A DNA stretch of 64,000 nucleotides from Balamuthia mandrillaris (taxonomy: Eukaryota; Discosea; Longamoebia; Balamuthiidae): contig JAVKOQ010000079.1 of the NCBI GenBank assembly GCA_031835245.1, positions 62,501 through 126,500 on the forward strand, in the 5' to 3' direction. Shown in pieces: positions 55,014 to 64,000 of the stretch. The notes under the pieces were generated by a model. The model ran no database searches. It had not been told where the DNA came from and worked only from the letters and a program-made list of their open reading frames with translations. A program made the position numbers and the translations under genes. Numbering within the stretch: position 1 is the stretch's first letter; each line of letters starts with the position of its first letter.

Positions 55014-56432
55014 TCAGGCCACAGCATTGTGGTTGTTGTACAAAGAAGCTACTTCGCGGGCGTTGTTATGGTCCTCGGCTTGCGACAGCATCAACCTCTT
55101 CTTCCTGCTCTGCTGTTTGTTCCTGTGTTTCTCTTTCTCCTCCTCGTTCTCTATCTTCTTTCTCATAATGTGTCTCCGAAAGATTTGAGAGCCCCTTCTT
55201 CTCCGACGAGCCGAAGTGAGGATCTCCTTGTTCAACCTCTTCTGCTTGTTCCACTGCTTCAAACTCTTTTCTCTTCCGTTCTCATCCAACGATTGGATGG
55301 CCTCCTTTTGGGCAGGGTTCTTGTCCATCTCACTCATCATAGCTTCCCAACTTGGCGGCTTCTTTGCTTCTTCATCGTCATCATCATCAACATTCTCTTC
55401 CTCTTCCTCCTCGTCCTCTTCGAGGGAAGTTGTCGTTCTGCTGGACAGCGCCAACGGAGAGGACAAAGTCGAGGTGGAGGTGGTGCAAGACGGCAGCGAA
55501 GACAAGGACAACGGAGAAAGAACCACAGAGGCTGCCTCTTGTTCTTTGCCCGACTCATCCGACTCGTCCCCGAAGATGGAGTCCAGTATCTTGTTGACCG
55601 CCTCCTCTCCGCCGCCGAGCTTGTGGGGGTCCAACGAGCCGATCACCGAGTATCGACGAGAGGCGGCCAGGCCTTTGGTGGAGTTGAAGGGAGAGCTGGG
55701 GTTGGACTTGGAGAGGTGAGGAGCGTCCGAGTTGCTGCGGCCTCGTAAGAGGTGAGCCGCTGCCGTTTTGCCCAGAGAACGACTTCCCGGTCGTGTCTTT
55801 GGTTTTTGTGGCAGTCGTTGTTCCAACGTGGTTGTTAGTTCTTCTTCTCCTCCTTCTGTCTTTACTCCGTTTTGTCTGCTCTGCTCTTCTTCATCTTGGC
55901 TGTTGTGTTCATCTTCGTTCTCGTTCTCGTTTTCCTGCGAAGGAGTGGAAGGTGTTGGGATGCCGAGCTTGGAGAGAAGTTTCGTGCGCGGTCCCAAGGG
56001 AATGCCCAACTCTTTGAGTTCAGCCTGGCCCATCATGCGCAGCGCCGCCCAATCGATCTCCTCCCTCAGGAACAGCTCAGCGTAACGCTCCAGCTCCAGC
56101 TCGAGGAGCAGCTTTTCGACCAGCGGGTCCAACCGCCGAGAGGTCTCCTCCTGCTCGCCTTTCTCCTCCGAGTTGAGAGAGGGAAAGGAGCGAGAGGAGC
56201 CGAAGGGCGGGGAAGAAGGGGGAGCGAGAGAGGAGTCCTTGCTGGCGCGAGGCACGATGACGGAGCCCGAGCCCTTGAGGTTGCGCATGGAGAGGCTGCG
56301 TGGCTTGCCCTCCCGCTGCTGCTTCTTCTCCAGCTTCTTCTTCTTTTTCAGCTCCTTCTTCTCTTTCTTCTCCCGCTCTTTCTTCTCCTTTTTCTCCTGT
56401 TTTGTTCCTTTGCTGCTGGTGCTGGTCTTCAT
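55014..56432 (-). CDS. SAM (sterile alpha motif) domain protein
   Basis: Single exon, 472 residues. A Lys/Glu coiled N-terminus (alternating EKKEKKE) is followed by a SAM domain at about residues 105-160: LLLELELERYAELFLREEID, then LRMMGQAELKELGIPLGPRTKLL, with the typical five-helix hydrophobic pattern. The rest is Ser-rich with acidic runs (poly-Glu/Asp around residue 350) and a basic coiled segment near the C-terminus (RRRRRGSQIFRRHIMRKK). SAM domains mediate oligomerisation or bind RNA; nothing else identifies the pathway. No signal peptide or TM segment. The start at 56432 precedes a poly-T run. Confidence 0.78.
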   Translation of the reverse strand: MKTSTSSKGTKQEKKEKKEREKKEKKELKKKKKLEKKQQREGKPRSLSMRNLKGSGSVIVPRASKDSSLAPPSSPPFGSSRSFPSLNSEEKGEQEETSRRLDPLVEKLLLELELERYAELFLREEIDWAALRMMGQAELKELGIPLGPRTKLLSKLGIPTPSTPSQENENENEDEHNSQDEEEQSRQNGVKTEGGEEELTTTLEQRLPQKPKTRPGSRSLGKTAAAHLLRGRSNSDAPHLSKSNPSSPFNSTKGLAASRRYSVIGSLDPHKLGGGEEAVNKILDSIFGDESDESGKEQEAASVVLSPLSLSSLPSCTTSTSTLSSPLALSSRTTTSLEEDEEEEEENVDDDDDEEAKKPPSWEAMMSEMDKNPAQKEAIQSLDENGREKSLKQWNKQKRLNKEILTSARRRRRGSQIFRRHIMRKKIENEEEKEKHRNKQQSRKKRLMLSQAEDHNNAREVASLYNNHNAVA

Positions 56433-56885
56433 CTTTCGCTTCTCCCTCAGAATTTCTTTTTTTTTTTAAAGAAACAACAACAAGCCCCCCCTCTTTCGAA
56501 GTTCTTTTTCTTTCTTTACATTTCATTCATTCATTACCTATAGGGGTGACCATTAAACCTCGGGGAGTTGAGATGCACTGCGTTTGCCTGAGAAAAAAAT
56601 GCTCCCATAGGAGCACAGCCTGCGGTGTAACGCACCCTCAAAATAAGGGAAAAGCACACGTCAGTTCCGTTTCTTCGTCTGTCAAAAGGGTTCAACCTAA
56701 CCGACTATGGTTTCATGCCTATTATGGCCAGGTGGTTGCTGATGTCAGCGGATGAGATCATCGCGGAATTCCCTAATTCCAGCTTGTTGCTGATGTCACC
56801 ACTTTTTTCCCGCCAAAATCGCTTCAACCGTTTTTCCTCGATTTTTTTTTTCATTTGCTTGATAAAAAATCGTATTAAAAAAAAC

Positions 56886-56924
<39 letters not shown>

Positions 56925-56975
56925 AGTTGGGAAAGACGTGAATATATCTATTGTTTGCCAGTTTCGAAAAAAAAA
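56433..56975. other. Spacer with hairpins and a (GA)n tract
   Basis: Divergent spacer between the SAM-domain and NuSAP-like genes. TGCTCC CATA GGAGCA forms a 6-bp hairpin at 56600-56615, and GGAATT CCCT AATTCC another at 56765-56780. TTGCTGATGTCA is repeated at about 56729 and 56787. GGTTCAACCTAACC at about 56689 resembles a degenerate B box. (GA)n at about 56890-56919 lies near the NuSAP-like start. No gene was recognised. Confidence 0.5.
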
Positions 56976-59386
56976 ATGGGCAAGGAAAAGGCCGCCGCCG
57001 ACTGGGACGTGGGTCAGTTGGAGAATTACCCGCGCAGGGCGCTTCAGGGATTTTGCAAACAGGTTGGCATTCGAGCTAACCAAAAGGTGCGCTCCCTGTT
57101 TGGCCTTTGCGTTTTACTGGCTCTCTTTGCGTTTGTCTTCGTTCTTCTTCCTGTGCCTTCTCCGCTCTTCGCTTCAGCCCTGTTTTCTCTAACCGTGCTT
57201 CTTTTTTTCTACAGACGGTAGACTTGATAGCTGCGTTGAGAGCTTATCATTACTCTTTTGCCTGCTCGAGCTCATCAGAGGCGGAGTCAGTGGTCGACGA
57301 GGAGTCTTCCGACCGTTCTCATTTGTCAGAGCATGAGCAAAGTGAGCTTATGGAAGAGGAGGAAGAGCAAGAGGAGGAGCACGACGAGGAGGAAGAGCCT
57401 CACAACGACCAGGGAGAAGCGGAAGCCCAAGAGGAAGAGGAAGGAGCGGTGGGAGAGGAGGAAGAGCCTCACAATGATGAGGAGGAAGAGGGAGACGTCG
57501 AGGCCGAAGCGGAAGCACAAGATGACGAGGAAGGAGAGGTAGATGCGGAGGAAGAGGAACATGAAGAGGATGAAGAAGATGCAGAAGCACTTCAACAACA
57601 AGAAACAGACCACACCGAGAAGGACGAGTCTTTGGATGCTGTTCTTCCTCGAAACCAGAACAAAGCGGAGCCCACTGGTGCTGAAGAAACCAGAAGGCAA
57701 GGTACTAACAACGACAAGATGGACGTGGAACACGGTGATAGCATACTATCGTACAGATCGACCATAATAGTGGAAGAAGAGCACAAAAAACCCAACTTGA
57801 AGCCAGACACTAACGAATCCTTATCAAAGAAGAACGAACAACCTATGTCCATAGGCGAGGTTGTAGTTCATCAAAGACGACGTTCCGCATTCCCTCATTT
57901 AGACCGTTTGGTCGGTTCTTCTTGTTCTTCTTCGTCGTCTTCTTCTTCGTTAGCGTCTATTCCAACAAACAGCAGAACAGTGGAACAGAATCGTCCACTC
58001 AAACCTGTCGATGAGCCACAACATGATAGAAACGAAGCAACGCAAACGGAAACAGAACGTGAAGAAGCTCTTCGACGAAAGTATACGGAAGAGCTGGAAG
58101 CGATGTTGGAGCAACAACGAGCTCAATACCGTTCCCAATTGCGAGAGAAGCAACAACAAGAAGACGAGAAGAAAGAAAAAGAGGCAAAGAACGAAAGAGA
58201 AAGAGAGGCGGAAGAAACCAGAACCACAGAGAATGTCAACAACACTACCAAAACTAAAACCAAAGACTGGGACAAGATTCACGCGAAACAGTTTGAGAAG
58301 ATGGACTCCATCGCGGACTACCTTCAACGCAAAGAGAAGAGCTCAGCAGCGCATTCTTCGTCTTCTTCTGCTGCCAAGCACAACACGTCTTTCACTGCCG
58401 CCAAGAGTGAAAAACATGTGTCCAGCATAAATAACAAAAAGGTCTTGAAACGGAAGGCAATGACAGAGACCGCGCCTTCTTCCTCCTCGAAAACCGAACC
58501 ACAACAACTAGACCAAAAAACACCAAATACCAAAACCGAATGCAGCACCATCCCCTCCTCTTCTCGTTTGAATCGTACCGTCTCCTCTACCCATCTTTCT
58601 CTTGGTTCAAAACACAAGAGTTGCTCTTCCACCAACACCAGTATCATTGACGCAACTCCCTCGTCTACCGCTAAGAAGCTTACTTCCTTTGCAAGCCAAC
58701 GACAGCTCCGCACGCCCGGTAATCCCACTCCAGCTGTTCATCGTCAACGTTGCAACACAGCTACCACAACGCCCTCCTCTTTATCCTCTAAACGAGCTTT
58801 GGTAGTGAGGGATCCGAGAGAGGCATTGTTGGCAAGTGCTCCAAGGACGCCATCCACAACAAGCACAACCAACAATCAAGTCACGAAGCATAAGCTAAGT
58901 TATACACCACACAAAGGACCTTTGCCCAAGTTTGAATGGAATCCATTGTCTTTGGCAGCCACTTCCTCCACTTCTTCTGCCGCTTCCTCTTCGTCTGCTT
59001 CACCACTGCAAAAGACGATGAGAAAGACAGCGACGATGATAGCAAGAGCTAGTTCTAAGAAGGATGAGATGAGGAGGAAACTGAACTCGGTGGGATCAAA
59101 GAAGAAGAAAGAGAAGAGAGAAGAAGCGGAGGATGAGAATCACAACAAGAACAAATCCAACATGGAGGAAGAAGGAAAGAACGAGTCAGAGAGGAAGCAG
59201 AGTAAGACAGGTTTGATGAGAGAGCTGAAGAATCGGATGACTCCCATCAAGCAGAAGATTGCCGGAGGGGAGAGGCGAGGTTCCAAGGAAAAAGTTTTCA
59301 AGACGAAGGACCAGAAGAGAGAGCAGTTCTTGTCCAAGCGATTGGAATCCCGCAAGGAGACCTTGAGCTCCAAGAGAGACCATTGA
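56976..59386 (+). CDS. NUSAP1: NuSAP-like nucleolar/spindle-associated protein
   Basis: Two exons: 56976-57086 and 57215-59386, 761 residues. The N-terminus is SAP-like (LENYPRRALQGFCKQVGIRA, then TVDLIAALRAYH), as in NuSAP. A long acidic Glu/Asp-rich stretch follows. Two short motifs then match NuSAP strongly: DWDKIHAKQFEKMDSIADYL (compare the KLHEAHFKEMESI region) and LSYTPHKGPLPKF (compare the NYEPHKGKLKP motif). The C-terminus is basic with Lys/Arg-rich helices, suitable for microtubule or chromatin binding. In vertebrates NuSAP bundles and stabilises microtubules near mitotic chromatin. The assignment rests on motif order rather than overall similarity, since most of the protein is low complexity. 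Confidence 0.75.
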
Positions 59387-59562
59387 GCCTCCGCCATTGT
59401 ATAAATAATAATGAACAATTATTACAAATAATTATTACTTTTGCACAATATTTGATAACTCTCAACTTTTGTCATAAAATTTCGAGAAAAACAAAAAAAA
59501 TATTTGTGTTGAAAAAATTCCAAGAAATTTTTTTGCTCTGTGAAACGAAAAAAAAGAGAGAA

Positions 59563-61567
59563 ATGGATGAAGATCAACGAAACCCGCTGCGCCAGCTCTT
59601 CCATTCTTCTGATGAGGAGGAAGAGCTCATGCAACGGCTTTGCGACTTTGTCCCTGCACCTCCACCAGTTGATCAAGGATACCGCACCACGAGTATTTTT
59701 GGAGGAAGTGGCAGCAACGCCGCAAGGAATAAGCGTAGAAGAATGGAGGAGGAGCAGGAGGAGGAGGAGGAGGAGGAAGCAGCTACCAGTTCGAACTCTG
59801 AGGGCAGTAGCAGCAGCCATTCGGACAAAGGAAAAGGCAAAGAGGTCATGGAAGAAGAAGAAGAAGAAGAGGGCTTGAGTAGCACGCTCGATGGCAGCCA
59901 GCTCCCGTTCGACGCCACGCTCTTTGGCCAACAGCTGCAAGCCGGCTTCGCAAAGCTGCACCTCAGCCCGTTGTTTTCGGACATGACTTTGGTGCTGGGA
60001 GAAGAACGCCTTCCTGCTCACCGCGTGGTACCATTTTTTTTCTCCCTCCCATTTCTTCTGCTCATTTCATTCTTGCTTACGTTTGTTCCTTCTTCCTTCC
60101 ATTCTTGTTTTTTTTTTGTGTTATGTCCAATGCAGGTGTTATGCGCCTGGTCGGACACCTTTCGAGCCATGCTTCAAAACGACACGTGGGAGGAAAGCAG
60201 ACAAAGCGAGTTGAGCATACAGTTGGAGGCCAAAGAACACGAAGCCTTCAAGCTAATGCTGCGGTACATGTACACAGGAGAGACCACTTTTATCAACCAA
60301 CACAACATCTTCTCTCTTCTCTCCGTGAGCAACTACTACAGCATTCGGAGCTTGAGAGTAGTGTGTGAGGACCTATTGAAACAACACGTTACCGTTACAA
60401 ACGTCCTCTCCATCATACCTGTAGCTAGTTTGTACAATTGCGATGCTCTCTTTGAGGGATGTTTGTCTTGCATGGCGAGCAGCTTTGAGGAAGTGTTCTC
60501 AACGAAGGATGCGCTTGCCCAAGTAGATGCTGATCTACTTGAAACACTTTTGCGTCGTGACGACCTAAATGGTACTCCTTTTATTTAATTTTTTACTTTC
60601 GTTTCTTCCATTGCTTACATTGCTTTTTGGTTGTCATAGTCACCAGCGAAATACAAATATACAGCACCGTTATTCGCTACATTCAAGTCATGACAGAGCC
60701 CAATGATTCTCAAATGTTGGTTCATCGTTTGCTCTCATACGTTCGCTTTGAGAATCTTCCTGTGGAGTTTTTGGTGGATGTTGTGGAAAAGGAGCCGCTT
60801 TTGCAAGGCAATACCGTCGTTCACGACCTGCTTCACTCAGCCTACCGAGCTAAAGTGTGCAACAGTGCTCAAACCGCAGCGAGGAGAAGAAGGCGAAGCA
60901 AAGGAGAAGGGTGGCAATTTCAACGCAGCATTGAAAGCGGCACTGTTTTCCGATCCAAGCAACACGTGGTGCCTTGCACAAGTGGTACCTTGCTCATTAA
61001 CCCTTCAGCTGTTCGACAACAGGTAGCTTGTGTTCTACCATTCTCCAAGACACGTCCTCGCATAGCCTTCAGGCTTGAAGCGGGCGAGAATGTAGGCGTT
61101 GGAGTGGTAAACCAGCGAACAAAGTCAAGGTAGGGTCTTTCTTTACCCGCGTTTGTTTTTGCAGCTAACAACAACTCTCCCTCTCTCTCTCTCTTACTAT
61201 GACAGTTTGGTTTATTGGTCTAAGGGTTATGTGCAAGCAAACGAAAAAAAGAACGCCGCAGAACGAACCACTGCTGCCAAGGGGTATGCCCCTGGAACCG
61301 TTCTGACCATCACATCCACTGTGGTCTCTAGCGATGTGGCCCGCATTACATTTTTAACAGAAGGCAAGATACAAGCCAGGGGCACCATTTCTACCATTGG
61401 AGGGATTTTTCCGCAGGTACGTAAGAAAAGACCATCTCCTGAATTTTTCCTAGTTAGGCGACTGGTTGTGCAGCTTTCTCACTATCTCTTTCTCTTGTTC
61501 TCTCTCGCTCTCTCTTCTGTAGGTGTGGTTGACCAATTCTGGCGATTCAGTTTCTATTTGGCAATAA
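59563..61567 (+). CDS. BTB-BACK protein with a C-terminal beta-rich (SPRY-like) domain
   Basis: Five exons: 59563-60027, 60136-60571, 60640-61129, 61206-61416, 61523-61567, phases consistent. An acidic, Ser-rich N-terminus with poly-Glu precedes a BTB domain: SPLFSDMTLVLGEERLPAHRV, then VLCAWSDTFRAML across an exon junction, and LMLRYMYTGE. A BACK-like helical region follows (SIRSLRVVCEDLL, ASLYNCDALFEGCLSCM). The last exons carry RIAFRLEAGENVGVGVV, SLVYWSKGY and VWLTNSGDSVSIWQ, resembling a SPRY/PHR-type beta sandwich. BTB-BACK proteins commonly serve as Cullin-3 adaptors. Exon 3 between 60880 and 61020 is oddly Arg/Ser-rich, and another frame looks more domain-like there, so a local frame problem is possible. 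Confidence 0.8.
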
Positions 61568-61774
61568 TATGTACCTCAAAAGGGTACCTTAAGACTTATG
61601 TATGTTTGCAGTTTTATTTTCCTCCTCCTTTCTCCTCTACACAAAAAGGTGGTCATCGGTGGTTGATATAGTCTGGCCAGACTTGCCTCTATAAGGAACA
61701 ACTATCCTTATAGGGTTTAGCGGTGCATAGGAGAGCTCAGTTGAAGTTTGGGGACCTCTGGGAAGCATCGAAGA
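61568..61774. other. Spacer with a 14-bp palindrome and a 9-bp hairpin
   Basis: AGTCTGGCCAGACT at 61670-61683 is a perfect palindrome. CTATAAGGA (61689-61697), loop ACAACTA, TCCTTATAG (61705-61713) is a perfect stem. Both lie between the BTB gene and the next gene, 60-105 bp before its ATG. Confidence 0.6.
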
Positions 61775-63943
61775 ATGAGGCTAACGACCCACTTGTCACG
61801 GGTGTTTGTGGCAAGTTTGGTGCTCCTTTTCTTCTACTCTTGCATCTTTTCCTTCTTTATGATGCATAAGAGCAGCGAACCAGACGACTGGCAACTGGGG
61901 CACCTGTTCCATCGCGGCAAAGGACGAGTTCCCTTGCTTACTGCCTCAAGTTTGCCGTCCACCATCCAACAACCTCTTCTGCCCCCTTCTTCTCCTTTCT
62001 CCCTTTTGTCTACTCCTTCAATTCAATCCTCGTTTCTCACTCTACGGGACTCTGACGCGGAGATGCAAGTCTATCCTTTTGGAGCGACGCGTGAAGACCG
62101 TGTCTCCGTGATTGTTCTGTGGAGAGAGTCCATCACACTCACCCCAGAGACACTGGAAAACGTTCTCCAAGGATGTCCTTCCAGTACGGAGGTAGTTTAT
62201 ATCCACTTGGATCTCGTCTTCTGGCGGCCGGTGCTTCAACAGGCGGAAGAGCTTCAGCTGCGCTATCCCAACTTGAAGATCATGACGCTGTCCCGTTGGG
62301 AGGACCGACAGACCACCTACCGCAAGGGCCTTGAGCGCGTGAACTCTCGGTGGGTGCTCTTCCACGACAACAACAACCTCAACACGGAGAAGAACATGTT
62401 GGACAGGCTAGTGCGAGCCTTCAAGACCACCTCCCCTCCGCCCGTCATCCTAGCCCCTCTCGTCGGTGCTGTTGCAGAGATAGGACAAAAACAGGTTCTG
62501 GACCATCATGCCGTGATGAAGGTTTCCCTTGTGGACTCGACCCTCCTGGGACGTTCGGCTGATGTGGACGACAGGCCGCTATTCCACTGGGGCGGATGGG
62601 AAGGGATCCCGCTGGCCAACTCGGCGGGGCTGAAGGTGCTTTCTGGCCCAATGATAGAGCTGCACTCCTACATGATCGATGCTGGACGGCTTGACGAGGG
62701 CTACCAGGCATTCAACCCGGACTGTGCCTTTGCCGCCTACCACGCCTGCGTGGGCTTGGCCATGTACAAGCAGTTTGGGGAGGGAGCTTCGGCGGTCTTG
62801 GCCAACGCTTCCTTTGATTACGTCTATCCCGTGGCGCACCTTCAGCTGATGGACATCCCTTTGACCACCGGCCGGTGGAACCCATGGGACTGCCTTCGTT
62901 CCATCAGCTACCTGGAGTACGCCTACAATGTTGTCTACTTTCATCAGTGCGGATGGGATTGGCATATCAGAATGGCGTTTTACAAGGCTGAATTCGTCGG
63001 CACACCAGAAGAGCCTCTGTCCAAGGATCCTGTGCTGATAACGGCGCTTCTTCACTCTATGTACGTCTTGAACCATCTTACTCATGCGCTTGTCCTACGG
63101 CCAGCTGTGCCTCATCTGAGTAATGAACAAGAAGCGCTGAATGCTCTTTACTCACGTGGAGAAGAGGCGGGATGGATGCCTCCTCGCGACTTTCTCTTCT
63201 GGCTCTCAACCAATGCTGACCTCCTCCAACAGTTTGGCGAAGAAGACGACGAGGACACCGCAATTCTTCATCTTGCTGCATTGATGGAGCAACGGTCTAT
63301 TCCTCCTTTCTCTCAGACCACGACCAACGAGAACGACGATGTTGAGGATACTCGCGCTTGGCTCCGAGAGAGCATCCCCTTCATCTCTCGCCAGGAAGAG
63401 ATCCCCAAAGAGAAGTGGCTCTTCGAGACGGCCAAACACGACAACATCCACTGGTGCCTGCAGACGTATGGCTTCTTGTGGGTGCAGGCCGACCTCTCCC
63501 CGGCCATCCATCGCAAGTGGCAACAGAAGAGCGTGGCGGTGCTGCACTCCAGGCGTTGGAACGTGTACCGCTATCTCTTGCTGGTGGAGGGGGAAATGGT
63601 CAGCATCAATCGGGTGGCAGGGGAGGAGGCCGAGTTGGCCGCGTTTGCCCGCGAGCGGCACCGTGGGGACCCTTCCCTGTTCCAGGCCTCCCTCTTTTGG
63701 ACCGCGGAGCGGGACCGCCCCACGCGGACCTTGTGCTTTGACGTGGGGCTGGCGCGATGGCTGGCGTGCCCTCACGATGGCGTGGGATTGCCGCTGATGT
63801 CGCGGGGGTTCTCTCTGGTGAAGTGGGGCAAGAGGTCGGGAGGCGAGCACGCGATGAGACACGTAAACGGAGGAGGGTGGCCCATCAAACGGATTGCAGA
63901 CATTATGAAGGGAGATGAGGGGGAGGCGGAAGAAACGCGGTGA
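61775..63943 (+). CDS. Type II membrane protein, glycosyltransferase-like
   Basis: Intronless, 722 residues from the ATG at 61775; upstream in-frame codons lack an ATG. The N-terminus has a short basic tail and one hydrophobic helix (FVASLVLLFFYSCIFSFFMM), a signal anchor typical of Golgi enzymes, then a Ser/Pro-rich stem. The luminal part starts like GT-A-fold transferases (VSVIVLWRESITLTPETLENVLQGC, split here over strand and helix; VVYIHLD), with a possible metal-binding region VLFHDNNNLNTE and later conserved-looking blocks FNPDCAFAAYHACVGLAMY and GWDWHIRMAFYKAEFVG. I did not recognise a precise family. A Golgi glycosyltransferase role is inferred from topology and the first strand-helix only. 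The C-terminus is Arg/Glu-rich. Confidence 0.6.
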   Translation: MRLTTHLSRVFVASLVLLFFYSCIFSFFMMHKSSEPDDWQLGHLFHRGKGRVPLLTASSLPSTIQQPLLPPSSPFSLLSTPSIQSSFLTLRDSDAEMQVYPFGATREDRVSVIVLWRESITLTPETLENVLQGCPSSTEVVYIHLDLVFWRPVLQQAEELQLRYPNLKIMTLSRWEDRQTTYRKGLERVNSRWVLFHDNNNLNTEKNMLDRLVRAFKTTSPPPVILAPLVGAVAEIGQKQVLDHHAVMKVSLVDSTLLGRSADVDDRPLFHWGGWEGIPLANSAGLKVLSGPMIELHSYMIDAGRLDEGYQAFNPDCAFAAYHACVGLAMYKQFGEGASAVLANASFDYVYPVAHLQLMDIPLTTGRWNPWDCLRSISYLEYAYNVVYFHQCGWDWHIRMAFYKAEFVGTPEEPLSKDPVLITALLHSMYVLNHLTHALVLRPAVPHLSNEQEALNALYSRGEEAGWMPPRDFLFWLSTNADLLQQFGEEDDEDTAILHLAALMEQRSIPPFSQTTTNENDDVEDTRAWLRESIPFISRQEEIPKEKWLFETAKHDNIHWCLQTYGFLWVQADLSPAIHRKWQQKSVAVLHSRRWNVYRYLLLVEGEMVSINRVAGEEAELAAFARERHRGDPSLFQASLFWTAERDRPTRTLCFDVGLARWLACPHDGVGLPLMSRGFSLVKWGKRSGGEHAMRHVNGGGWPIKRIADIMKGDEGEAEETR

Positions 63944-64000
63944 ACGAAGAAGAAGCAAGAAGCAGAGAAGCAAGAAAAAGAAGAAGAAGAAGAAGAAGAA
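63944..64000 (+). repeat. A/G-rich (GAA)n tract at the window end
   Basis: AAGAAG units start directly after the stop codon and run off the right edge. Confidence 0.8.

Noticed and set aside
54765-55748. 327-codon Glu-rich plus-strand open frame
   Set aside because: It starts in a GAA microsatellite and runs antisense through the SAM-domain gene; no domain is visible.
60880-61026. Alternative frame in BTB exon 3 that looks more domain-like (NTWCLAQVVPCSLTLQLF)
   Set aside because: It needs two compensating frame changes; the continuous frame joins correctly to both neighbouring exons, so it is noted only as a caution.

Overview
The window is nuclear DNA from an intron-rich, gene-dense protist. 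About 28 protein genes lie on both strands, most split by 47-600 nt GT..AG introns. Intergenic spacers are short (about 100-600 bp), and (CT)n, (GAA)n and (TTTC)n microsatellites are abundant. There is no operon, ribosome-binding site or CRISPR signal. Gene content (alternative oxidase, CAF-1, RMI1, Sar1, Rpb9, ATG18/WIPI, a seven-TM/TKL kinase fusion, Sel1 and kelch expansions, F-box/Arf fusion) and intron style suggest a free-living amoeba, probably Amoebozoa of the Acanthamoeba/Balamuthia kind. This is inference; no rRNA gene is present to settle it. Exons were assigned by eye from splice signals, phase and family conservation.

Layout. 1-4642 (+): 5'-truncated MORN-VPS9 Rab5-type exchange factor. 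4793-7261 (+): tandem pair of zinc-finger/HNH-nuclease-like genes. 7278-10331 (-): seven-TM receptor fused to a TKL kinase. 10440-14958 (-): two Sel1-repeat genes and a Sel1 fragment. 15074-17924 (+): RMI1. 18045-19859 (-): F-box plus degenerate Arf domain. 20182-23514 (-): REXO5-like exonuclease. 23668-25829 (+): broken 2OG-Fe(II) oxygenase. 26061-26258: regular array of tRNA B-box-like units. 26314-28055 (+): SETD9-like; 28180-29584 (-): ATG18/WIPI. 30190-31301 (+): Sar1. 31626-32908 (-): alpha/beta hydrolase. 33064-35941 (-): CAF-1 large subunit. 36325-38080 (+): erythromycin-esterase family with a C-terminal frame break. 38281-39324 (+): alternative oxidase. 39504-40592 (-): membrane-anchored cyclophilin. 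40815-42713 (-): HSDL2-type dehydrogenase with a tRNA-derived SINE in an intron. 42931-43904 (+): Rpb9. 44506-47198 (+): P450. 47583-50947 (+): RlmD-type m5U methyltransferase with a microsatellite-filled intron. 51151-54670: convergent kelch paralogues, the second decaying. 55014-56432 (-): SAM-domain protein. 56976-59386 (+): NuSAP-like. 59563-61567 (+): BTB-BACK protein. 61775-63943 (+): type II membrane, glycosyltransferase-like protein.

The genes do not form one pathway. Several concern chromatin and genome maintenance (RMI1, CAF-1, SETD9-like, NuSAP-like) and several membrane traffic (VPS9, Sar1, ATG18). The best leads are the seven-TM/TKL fusion, F-box/pseudo-Arf fusion, zinc-finger/HNH pair, intronic SINE, B-box array, and a GACGACATGG / TGTCGACAT element recurring close to gene starts.
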